NCBI RefSeq assembly: GCF_001513975.1
Contig: NZ_KQ947991.1
Location: 193,732 to 257,731, forward strand
Origin: Streptomyces curacoi
GTDB taxonomy: Bacteria; Actinomycetota; Actinomycetes; Streptomycetales; Streptomycetaceae
DNA: 64,000 nucleotides
Direction of reading: 5' to 3'
Part shown: positions 26,495 to 34,752 of the stretch, piece after piece
How positions within the stretch are numbered: the first letter of the stretch is position 1
How the letters are laid out: every line of letters begins with the position of its first letter
Program-made: the position numbers and the translations under genes
The notes under the pieces: generated by a model
Databases searched by the model: none
Seen by the model: only the letters and a program-made list of their open reading frames with translations
What the model was told of the DNA's origin: nothing

Positions 26495-27265
26495 ATGAGG
26501 AAGAGTCACCCCATCCGGCGTGTCGTGCTGGCCGGCGCCGCCACCGTGTCCGGGATCGTGCTGCTGCTGTCGCTGAAGCCGGCGACCGACCCGGCGTCCG
26601 CACAGGCCGCCGGCGGCGCGGCGCCCCCCGTGGCAGCGCAGTCACCGCAGGGCGGCGCCCAGGCGGCCGGGTCCGGCACGGTCACCGGTGACGCGGCGCG
26701 CACCCAGTACGGGGCCGTGCAGGTGCGGCTGACCGTGAGCAACGGCAGGATCACCCAGGCGGAGGCCGTCCAGGCCCCCAAGGGCGGCCAGAGCGACCAG
26801 ATCACCGCGAACGCCGTGCCCAAGCTCAACCAGGCCGCGGTCGCCGCGCAGAGCGCCGACATCGACGCCGTGTCCGGGGCCACCTACACCAGCGCCGGCT
26901 ACAAGGAATCCCTCCAGTCGGCGATCGACAAGGCGAAAGCGAGCGCAGGCTCCTCCCAGAACTCCGACTCGCAAGGCTCGGGCGCCACCCAGACCCGCAC
27001 CGTCACCGGCAGCGTCGCCCAGACCCAGTACGGCCCCGTCCAGGTCCGGATCACCGTCAACGGAGACAAGATCACCAAGGCCGAGGCAGTCCAAACCCCG
27101 AGCGGCGGCCAAAGCACCAACATCACCGCCAACGCCGTACCCAAACTCAACCAGGCCGCGGTCGCCGCGCAGAGCGCCGACATCGACGCGGTGTCCGGGG
27201 CCACCTACACCAGCGCCGGCTACAAGGAATCCCTCCAGTCGGCCCTGGACCAGGCCGGTGGCTGA
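26495..27265 (+). CDS. Extracytoplasmic protein with two FMN_bind domains (covalent flavin carrier)
   Basis: 256 residues. An N-terminal signal or anchor (VVLAGAATVSGIVLLLSL) exports the protein. Two FMN_bind domains follow, about 65-150 and 170-255; each ends with the flavinylation motif DAVSGATYTSAGYK, whose second Thr should carry FMN attached by ApbE. The last 37 residues of the two domains are identical. It sits between a membrane heme/FAD reductase and ApbE and overlaps the latter by eight bases. The inferred role is to carry electrons outside the membrane to an unknown acceptor. GGAG lies four to five bases before ATG 26495. Confidence 0.92.
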   Translation: MRKSHPIRRVVLAGAATVSGIVLLLSLKPATDPASAQAAGGAAPPVAAQSPQGGAQAAGSGTVTGDAARTQYGAVQVRLTVSNGRITQAEAVQAPKGGQSDQITANAVPKLNQAAVAAQSADIDAVSGATYTSAGYKESLQSAIDKAKASAGSSQNSDSQGSGATQTRTVTGSVAQTQYGPVQVRITVNGDKITKAEAVQTPSGGQSTNITANAVPKLNQAAVAAQSADIDAVSGATYTSAGYKESLQSALDQAGG

Positions 27266-28061
27266 CACGGTGGCCGAGTCGGCAGAAGCTCCCGCCGCGG
27301 TGCGTCATGCGGAGGAGGTCATGGGGACGGTCTTCTCCTTCGACGTCCGCGGCGGGGACCCCGCGGCCGTGCAGTCGGCGCTGGAGGAGGCGGTCGCCGG
27401 GTTGCACCGGGTCGACGAGGTGTTCAGCACCTACCGCGACGACAGTCAGGTCTCCCGGCTGGCGCGCGGCGAGCTGACCGTCGACGAGTGCGATCCGGAG
27501 GTCGCCGAGGTGCTCGGCCTGGGCGCCGAGGCGGAGCGGACCAGCGACGGCTGGTTCAGCACGTCGTACGGCGGCCGCCTGGACCCGACGGGCATCGTCA
27601 AGGGCTGGTCGGTGGAACGCGCGGCCCGCCGCCTGGCGACGGTCCCCGGCGTGACCGGCGTGAGCGTCAACGGCGGCGGTGACGTGCAGTTGCTGGGCGT
27701 GCCGGGGGCGGAGCGGCCGTGGCGGGTGGGGGTGTCCGACCCGCTGCGCCCGGGCGGGCTGGCGGCCGTCATCTCCGCCGCCGGACTGGACGAGCTGGCG
27801 GTGGCCACCTCCGGAACGGCCGAGCGGGGCGCCCATATCGTCGATCCCCGCACGGGCCGCTCCGCGGTGACGGACCTGGTGGCGGTGACCGTGGTGACGC
27901 CTTCGGTGACCTGGGCGGACTGCTGGGCGACGGCGGCGTTCGCGATGGGGTCGCGGCAGGGGTTGCGCTGGCTGGAGTCACTGCCGGGGGTGGAGGCACT
28001 GCTGATCACGGCGGGCGACGAGGTGCGGTGCACCGGGGGGTTGGCGGCGCGGCTCGGCTGA
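27258..28061 (+). CDS. apbE: FAD:protein FMN transferase ApbE
   Basis: 267 residues. ApbE transfers FMN from FAD to a Thr of FMN_bind proteins outside the membrane. Seen are VMGTVFSFDV at the N-terminus, LDPTGIVKGWSVERAA and SVNGGGDVQLLG in the FAD site, and AVATSGTAERGAHIVDPRTG near 177-196 with the catalytic region. No signal peptide is evident, which is odd for an enzyme that acts outside, so it may act before export or be exported by an unrecognised route. The GTG at 27258 overlaps the preceding gene by eight bases; a GTG four codons later is possible. Its substrate is very likely the preceding gene product. Confidence 0.93.
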   Translation: MADTVAESAEAPAAVRHAEEVMGTVFSFDVRGGDPAAVQSALEEAVAGLHRVDEVFSTYRDDSQVSRLARGELTVDECDPEVAEVLGLGAEAERTSDGWFSTSYGGRLDPTGIVKGWSVERAARRLATVPGVTGVSVNGGGDVQLLGVPGAERPWRVGVSDPLRPGGLAAVISAAGLDELAVATSGTAERGAHIVDPRTGRSAVTDLVAVTVVTPSVTWADCWATAAFAMGSRQGLRWLESLPGVEALLITAGDEVRCTGGLAARLG

Positions 28062-28093
28062 GGTGGCGGGAACGCTCGCTACGTCAGCTGCAA

Positions 28094-28147
28094 CGCCCTC
28101 AGGGGCGCGGGGAACTGCGCGACCAGCCACAGCTCACCCGCAGTCGG
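28094..28147. repeat. Dispersed intergenic repeat, copy B
   Basis: Read on the minus strand it begins GACTGCGGGTGAGC and continues TGGTCGCGCAG to CCCCGCGCCCCTGAGGGCG. It matches copy A and copy C at both ends but has a shorter centre. It fills the gap between the convergent apbE and argR genes and may act as a terminator. Confidence 0.65.
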
Positions 28148-28169
28148 CGAACAACCGCCACCACCCCAC

Positions 28170-28724
28170 TCAGTGGCCGTTCTGAGCCAACCGCAGCAGA
28201 TGATCGGCCAAGGCCTGACCCCCCGTCGGGTTCCGGCTGATCAGCAGCAACGTGTCGTCACCGGCGATCGTGCCGAGGATGTCGTGCAGCTCGGCCTGAT
28301 CAATGGCCGAAGCCAAGAACTGCGCGGCCCCCGGAGGAGTCCGCAGGACCACGAGGTTGGCCGAAGCCTCCGCGGAGATGAGCAGCTCCTGCGACAACCG
28401 CCGCATCCGCTCTTCCTTCGCCGACTCCCCCAGCGGCGCACGAGGAGTCCGGAAACCCCCCTCACTCGGCACCGCGTAGATCAGGTCACCGTCGGTGTTC
28501 CGGATCTTCACCGCGTTGAGCTCGTCCAGATCCCGGGAGAGCGTCGCCTGAGTGACGCTCAGCCCGTCATCCGCAAGAAGCTTGGCCAACTGGCTCTGAC
28601 TCCGCACGGGCTGCCGGTTGAGAATGTCCACGATCCGGCGGTGACGTGCGGTGCGGGTCTGCGGGACGGCAGGCCCGGCGGCCCCGTTCGCCGCGTTCTG
28701 CCCGTGCTCCTGCGCCTGACTCAT
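28170..28724 (-). CDS. argR: Arginine repressor ArgR
   Basis: 184 residues, longer than usual because of a ~25-residue polar N-terminal extension. The winged helix (RHRRIVDILNRQPVRSQSQLAKLL ... VTQATLSRDLDELNAVKI) covers about 26-75. The C-terminal oligomerisation domain with the arginine site is near ILGTIAGDDTLLLIS (Asp pair). It binds ARG boxes upstream of arg genes when arginine is plentiful. It is the last gene of argCJBDR, 19 bases after argD, so it is probably controlled by itself. ATG 28724 was chosen; the frame runs 30 codons further into argD. Confidence 0.96.
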   Translation of the reverse strand: MSQAQEHGQNAANGAAGPAVPQTRTARHRRIVDILNRQPVRSQSQLAKLLADDGLSVTQATLSRDLDELNAVKIRNTDGDLIYAVPSEGGFRTPRAPLGESAKEERMRRLSQELLISAEASANLVVLRTPPGAAQFLASAIDQAELHDILGTIAGDDTLLLISRNPTGGQALADHLLRLAQNGH

Positions 28725-28743
28725 CGTCGTCTCATTCTCCGGA

Positions 28744-29936
<1,193 letters not shown>

Positions 29937-29940
<4 letters not shown>

Positions 29941-30845
29941 TCGGCGTCCCCCTCTTGCGGGTCCGGCACGACCATCGTGCCGATTCCTTCGTCGGTGAAG
30001 ATCTCCAGCAGGATGGAGTGCTGGACCCGGCCGTCGATGACGCGGGCGGTGGTGACCCCGCCGCGCACGGCGTGCAGGCAGCCCTCCATCTTCGGCACCA
30101 TGCCGGAGCTCAACTCCGGCAGGAGCTTCTCCAGTTGGGATGCGGTGAGGCGGCTGATCACCTCGTCGCTGTTGGGCCAGTCCTCGTAGAGGCCCTCGAC
30201 GTCCGTGAGGACCATGAGGGTTTCGGCGCCCAGCGCAGCAGCGAGTGCCGCAGCCGCCGTATCAGCATTGACGTTGTAGACATGTCCGTCGTCCTGGCTA
30301 CGGGCGATCGACGAGACGACCGGGATCCGGCCGTCGGCCAGCAGCGCCTCGATCGCGCCCGTGTCGATGTCGGTGATCTCGCCGACCCGCCCGATGTCGA
30401 CCAGTTCGCCGTCGATCTCGGGCTGGTGCTTGGTGGCGGTGATGGTGTGCGCGTCCTCGCCCGTCAGGCCGACGGCGAGCGGCCCGTGCTGGTTGAGCAG
30501 GTTGACGAGCTCGCGCTGCACCTGCCCGGCCAGCACCATCCGTACGACGTCCATGGCGTCCTCGGTGGTGACCCTGAGGCCCGCCTTGAACTCGCTGACG
30601 ATGCCGTGCTTGTCGAGGGCGGCGCTGATCTGCGGGCCGCCGCCGTGCACGACGACGGGCTTGAGGCCGGCGTGGTGCAGGAAGACGACGTCCTGGGCGA
30701 AGGCGGCCTTCAGCTCCTCGTCGATCATGGCGTTGCCGCCGAACTTGATGACGACGGTCTTGCCGTTGTGCCGGACGAGCCAGGGCAGCGCCTCGATGAG
30801 GATCTTGGCCTTGGGGAGGGCGGTGTGCTTCCGCGTGGTGCTCAT
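29937..30845 (-). CDS. argB: Acetylglutamate kinase
   Basis: 302 residues. The amino acid kinase fold shows VVIKFGGNAM (about 31-40), VVVHGGGPQIS and NVNADTAAAALAAALGAE. It phosphorylates N-acetylglutamate, the step usually inhibited by arginine. The N-terminal helix needed for arginine-sensitive hexamers (LPKAKILIEALPWLVRH) is present, so feedback inhibition is likely. It overlaps argJ upstream and argD downstream by four bases each. Confidence 0.97.
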
Positions 30846-31993
30846 GACGAGTAGGCGCTGTTCTCGTGGACGTAGTCGGCGGTCAGGTCGTTGGTCCAGA
30901 TGGTGGCGGTCTCGGAGCCGGCGGCGAGGTCGGCGACGATGTGCACCTCGCGGTAGCGCATGTCGACCTGCTCGCGGTCCTCGCCGACACCGCCGTTCTT
31001 GCACACCCAGACGCCGTTGATGGCGACGTTGAGCTGGTCCGGCTCGAAGACGGCCTTCGTGGTGCCGATCGCGGACAGGACGCGGCCCCAGTTGGGGTCC
31101 TCGCCGTGGATGGCGCACTTGAGGAGGTTGTTGCGGGCGATGGAGCGGCCCACCTCGACGGCGTCGTCCTCGGTCGCGGCGTTGATGACCTCGACCTTGA
31201 TGTCCTTGCTGGCGCCCTCGGCGTCCCGGATCAGCTGCTGGCCGAGGTCGTCGCAGACCTGCCGTACGGCTTCGGCGAGCTCCTCGTACTCCGGGGTGAC
31301 CTCGGCGGAACCGGAGGCGAGCAGCAGCACGGTGTCGTTGGTGGACATGCAGCCGTCGGAGTCGACGCGGTCGAAGGTGACCTTGGTGGCGGCGCGCAGG
31401 GCCTTGTCCAGGGTCTGGTCGTCGACGGCGGCGTCGGTGGTGAGCACGACCAGCATGGTGGCGAGGCCGGGGGCGAGCATGCCCGCGCCCTTGGCCATGC
31501 CGCCGACGGTCCAGCCGTCCTTGGTCACGACGGACGTCTTGTGGACGGTGTCGGTGGTCTTGATGGCGATGGCGGCCTTCTCGCCGCCGTGCTCGGAGAG
31601 CTGGGCGGCGGCCGTCTCGACGCCGGGAAGCAGCTTGTCCATCGGGAGCAGCACGCCGATGAGCCCCGTCGAGCAGACGGCGACCTCGATGGCGCCCCGG
31701 CCGAGCACCTCGGCGACCTTCTCGGCGGTGGCGTGGGTGTCCTGGAAGCCCTTGGGTCCCGTACAGGCGTTGGCGCCACCGGAGTTGAGGACGACGGCCG
31801 AGACCTGGCCGCTCTTCAGGACCTGCTCGGACCACAGGACGGGCGCGGCCTTCACCCGGTTGGAGGTGAAGACGCCCGCGGCGGCGCGGCGGGGCCCGTT
31901 GTTGACCACGAGGGCCAGGTCCGGGTTGCCGTTCTCCTTGATCCCGGCGGCGATGCCCGCCGCCGTGAATCCCTTTGCTGCCGTCACGCTCAC
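30842..31993 (-). CDS. argJ: Glutamate N-acetyltransferase / ornithine acetyltransferase
   Basis: 383 residues. It recycles the acetyl group from acetylornithine to glutamate and may also acetylate glutamate from acetyl-CoA. The self-cleavage motif KGAGMLAPGLATML is intact; cleavage before the Thr near residue 177 should give the two subunits and expose the nucleophile. The GTG at 31993 overlaps the argC stop by four bases; the family start VSVTAAKGFTAAGI follows. Confidence 0.97.
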   Translation of the reverse strand: MSVTAAKGFTAAGIAAGIKENGNPDLALVVNNGPRRAAAGVFTSNRVKAAPVLWSEQVLKSGQVSAVVLNSGGANACTGPKGFQDTHATAEKVAEVLGRGAIEVAVCSTGLIGVLLPMDKLLPGVETAAAQLSEHGGEKAAIAIKTTDTVHKTSVVTKDGWTVGGMAKGAGMLAPGLATMLVVLTTDAAVDDQTLDKALRAATKVTFDRVDSDGCMSTNDTVLLLASGSAEVTPEYEELAEAVRQVCDDLGQQLIRDAEGASKDIKVEVINAATEDDAVEVGRSIARNNLLKCAIHGEDPNWGRVLSAIGTTKAVFEPDQLNVAINGVWVCKNGGVGEDREQVDMRYREVHIVADLAAGSETATIWTNDLTADYVHENSAYSS

Positions 31994-33018
31994 GGCGCAA
32001 CTCCGATCGTCGTCAGTCCGGTGGTCTCGTCGAGACCCAGGGCGATGTTCATGCTCTGGACGGCACCGCCCGCGGTGCCCTTGGTCAGGTTGTCGATGGC
32101 GCTGATCGCGATGATGCGGTTCGCGGCGGCGTCGTACGCGACCTGCACCTGAACGGCGTTCGAACCGTAGACGGACGCCGTGGCGGGCCACTGGCCCTCC
32201 GGGAGGAGGTGGACGAAGGGCTCGTCGGCGAACGCCTTCTCGTAGGCGGCGCGGACGGACTCGGCGGTGACGCCGGGCTTGGCGGAGGCGCTGCAGGTGG
32301 CGAGGATGCCGCGGGGCATCGGGGCGAGGGTCGGCGTGAAGGAGACGCGGACCCGCTCCCCCGCCGCCGCGCTGAGGTTCTGGATCACCTCGGGCGTGTG
32401 CCGGTGGCCGCCGCCGACGCCGTACGGCGACATGGAGCCCATGACCTCGCTGCCCAGCAGATGGGGCTTGGGCGCCTTGCCCGCGCCGGAGGTGCCGGAG
32501 GCGGCGACGATCACGGCCTCGGGCTCGGCGAGGCCGGCGGCGTACGCCGGGAACAGGGCGAGCGAGACGGCGGTCGGGTAGCAACCGGGTACCGCAACGC
32601 GCTTGGACCCCTCCAGCGCGGCGCGGGCACCCGGCAGTTCGGGAAGGCCGTACGGCCAGGTGCCGGCGTGCGGGGAGCCGTAGAACGTCTCCCAGTCGCC
32701 CGCGTCCTTCAGCCGGAAGTCGGCGCCCATGTCGATGATCAACACATCCGGGCCGAGCTGCTCGGCCACGGCGGCGGACTGCCCGTGCGGCAGCGCGAGG
32801 AAGACGACGTCGTGTCCGGCGAGGACGTCGGCCGTGGTCTCCTGGAGGATCCGGTCGGCCAGGGGCAGCAGGTGCGGCTGGAGCGCACCGAGGCGCTGCC
32901 CCGCGTTGGAGTTGCCGGTCAGGGCGCCGATCTCGACCTCGGGGTGCGCCAGGAGCAGACGCAGCAGTTCCCCGCCCGCGTATCCGCTCGCTCCGGCCAC
33001 TGCCGCACGTACCGTCAT
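31990..33018 (-). CDS. argC: N-acetyl-gamma-glutamyl-phosphate reductase
   Basis: 342 residues. NADP fold at the N-terminus (AVAGASGYAGGELLRLL, 6-22) and catalytic Cys in VAVPGCYPTAVS near 145; the HRHTPEV stretch carries the second catalytic His. It is the first gene of argCJBDR; its promoter overlaps an ARG-box-like sequence. Every start from here to argD overlaps the preceding stop by four bases, so translation is coupled. Confidence 0.97.
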   Translation of the reverse strand: MTVRAAVAGASGYAGGELLRLLLAHPEVEIGALTGNSNAGQRLGALQPHLLPLADRILQETTADVLAGHDVVFLALPHGQSAAVAEQLGPDVLIIDMGADFRLKDAGDWETFYGSPHAGTWPYGLPELPGARAALEGSKRVAVPGCYPTAVSLALFPAYAAGLAEPEAVIVAASGTSGAGKAPKPHLLGSEVMGSMSPYGVGGGHRHTPEVIQNLSAAAGERVRVSFTPTLAPMPRGILATCSASAKPGVTAESVRAAYEKAFADEPFVHLLPEGQWPATASVYGSNAVQVQVAYDAAANRIIAISAIDNLTKGTAGGAVQSMNIALGLDETTGLTTIGVAP

Positions 33019-33044
33019 GGAAGTCCTCCTCCTCAGAGAGCATG

Positions 33045-33073
33045 ACTATACGTTTCCCTGCACTTTTATGCAA
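33045..33073 (-). promoter_or_regulatory. argC promoter with ARG-box-like sequence
   Basis: On the minus strand TTGCAT (33073-33068) and TATAGT (33050-33045) are 17 bases apart, a near-consensus promoter. The -35 lies in TTGCATAAAAGTGCA, a dyad like the ATGCA units at argG, so ArgR would compete with polymerase for the -35 region. Confidence 0.7.
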
Positions 33074-33077
33074 TCGG

Positions 33078-33857
33078 TTATGCGGCGCCGCGGAAAGGCC
33101 GGCCCAGACGCTCCGGAACAGGGGTCTGCAAGGGAAGGAGCGGCGCTATGGCAGGCAGCAAGGTGCGCTCCTTGAGGAGCAGTTCGCCCGCGTCCTGAGT
33201 GGCCCAGGGCAGCCGGACCGCGAGGTCGTCGCCGAGCCGCCACAACTGGGTCGCCGGTGAACCCGCCGACCGCGCCCCTGCGACTCGCGGCGCCGAGGCG
33301 ACCGACACCTTGGCGGCGTTTCTGGCAGCCCTGCACCGGCCCGCGCCTGACGACGCGCCCGCCGGCCGGCAGCGCCGAGGTGGCCCGCTGGCCGATGTCG
33401 ACGAAGGCTTCGCGCATTCCCTCAAGGAGGCGACCGAGCGCGGGTTGATTCCCGATCCGGACGCCGTACGCGAGGTATGGGACGACGCGCTGGCCGCGCC
33501 CGACTGGGCAGGTCCGGCCCTGTGACTGCACACGGACTTGCACCCGGCGAATCTGCTGACAAGGGACGGCAACCTCTGCGGCGTGATCGACTTCGGCGAC
33601 ATGTGCGCGGGGGACCCGGCGTGTGACCTGGCCGCCGGCTGGATGCTGCTGCCCGACGGGGCCATCGACCGTTTCCGTCAGAGCTACCCGTCGGCCGACG
33701 CGGCGACCCTGCGGCGCGCTCGCGGCTGGGCGGTGATCAAGGCACTCGCCTGCCTGCTCATCGACGACAACGGGGTCCACGGCCGCCCGGGCGGAAAACC
33801 CACGTGGGGCCGCAGGCAGCCGCGGCCATGCGACGCCTCACCGCGACTCGACCGTAG
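33078..33857 (+). pseudogene. Scrambled aminoglycoside-phosphotransferase-family pseudogene (inverted N-terminal part)
   Basis: From about 33247 the plus strand reads WVAGEPADRAP, then DTLAAFLAALHRPAP, then the catalytic HTDLHPANLL and VIDFGDMCAGDPACDLA, which are typical of Streptomyces APH-family kinases. It is broken by TGA at 33523-33525, where relatives have Trp (TGG), and by a one-base loss near 33808; after that the frame would read PQAAAAMRRL and stop at 33857. The preceding family segment (LWRLGDDLAVRLP ... LLPAIAPLLPLQTPVPERLGRP) is present, but on the minus strand, 33248 to 33081. So the middle-N-terminal part has been inverted with its breakpoint near 33245, and the first ~35 residues are lost. 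Confidence 0.82.
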
Positions 33858-33901
33858 GTCACCACCGCCCCGCTTCAGCGGCCCGGCCCCGGAAACCAAC
33901 T

Positions 33902-33962
33902 TTGTCGCGGTCATGCCCAAGGGCTACTGTCCCCGGGCTACTGTCCCTGGGCTACTGTCCCC
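33902..33962 (+). promoter_or_regulatory. Promoter with a -10 element in a threefold 14-bp tandem repeat
   Basis: TTGTCG (33902-33907) and TACTGT (33925-33930) are spaced 17 bases apart. The unit GGGCTACTGTCCC(C/T) is repeated three times in tandem (33921-33934, 33935-33948, 33949-33962), so three TACTGT elements occur at 14-bp steps. The next gene begins at 33997. Confidence 0.55.
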
Positions 33963-33996
33963 GGGCGCATACGGGGAGCACGGCAGGTGGGGGGAC

Positions 33997-34680
33997 ATGA
34001 CCGAAGTGACGGGCACGCCCGAGAAGGGCACGAACCCGTGGGCGCAGGGCATCGCGGCCGTGGTGCTGGTGGCCGCGCTCGGTGGCGGTCTGTGGGCGTC
34101 CGGGGAGACATCCGGGACCAGCGGCCCGCCGCCCGCCACCTGCTCCGACGAGGAGCCCGCAAAGCGGACCGGACGGGTGACCGGAGCGCAGCTGTGCGAG
34201 GCACTGCACCGCCCCGACCTCGCCGAGCTGCTGGGCACGCCGACGGAGACCGCGAAGAGCGCCGGCGGCAGTGACGGCTCCGTCGGACTCGCCGGCGGCA
34301 AGGACATCCCGATGCCCTCAGCCGAGGTCGAGTTCGACACCTGCACCGTGACGCTCTCGGCCACCTACGACGGCCTCCCCGTCACCGGGTCCCATGAGCT
34401 GCTGGGGGACGGCAGGCAGCGCACGGTCCTGGGCCGTCCGGCGGTGCTGTACTCGGACCGCACCATCCGGATCGACTTCCGCCTCGACGGAGGCGACGCC
34501 GACAGCGGCCCCGGCGTCCCGCTCCGCGCCCTCACGGTGGCCCAGGACGCGAAGGACAGCGGCGGATCCTTCGACGTGACCCTGTGGCGCGCGGACGGCA
34601 TGGTGCCGGACGACGCCGTATTGATCCGCGTCGCCGAGAAGGTGCTGCCGACGGTCCCTGGGTGGGCCGCCGGCAGGTGA
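33997..34680 (+). CDS. Membrane-anchored secreted protein (DUF6215-like), function unknown
   Basis: 227 residues. A short cytosolic N-terminus (MTEVTGTPEKGTNPWAQ) precedes one hydrophobic anchor (GIAAVVLVAALGGGLWAS, about 17-34), then an extracellular domain of about 180 residues with three Cys (TCSDEE, AQLCEAL, DTCTVTL). It resembles the Streptomyces DUF6215 group, from memory. ATG 33997 was chosen because GGTGGGGG and a promoter lie just upstream; the frame stays open into the preceding pseudogene by chance. It converges with the arabinofuranosidase gene. Confidence 0.78.
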   Translation: MTEVTGTPEKGTNPWAQGIAAVVLVAALGGGLWASGETSGTSGPPPATCSDEEPAKRTGRVTGAQLCEALHRPDLAELLGTPTETAKSAGGSDGSVGLAGGKDIPMPSAEVEFDTCTVTLSATYDGLPVTGSHELLGDGRQRTVLGRPAVLYSDRTIRIDFRLDGGDADSGPGVPLRALTVAQDAKDSGGSFDVTLWRADGMVPDDAVLIRVAEKVLPTVPGWAAGR

Positions 34681-34688
34681 GGCTCTCC

Positions 34689-34741
34689 GGCGGAGCGTCG
34701 CGCTCCGCCCCTGAGGGGCCGCCGCCCGCGGACGGCGGCCC
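34689..34741. terminator. Two tandem hairpins, bidirectional terminator
   Basis: Hairpin 1 is GGCGGAGCG/CGCTCCGCC with a 3-base loop (34689-34709). Hairpin 2 is GGGCCGCCG/CGGCGGCCC with an 8-base loop (34716-34741). They fill the gap between convergent genes ending at 34680 and 34753. Confidence 0.75.
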
Positions 34742-34752
34742 ACCGGATGCCG

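Noticed and set aside
33538..34680. Single 380-codon protein joining a kinase fragment to a membrane protein
   Set aside because: The frame is open only because the pseudogene and the following gene happen to share a frame; the real membrane protein starts at 33997 with its own promoter.
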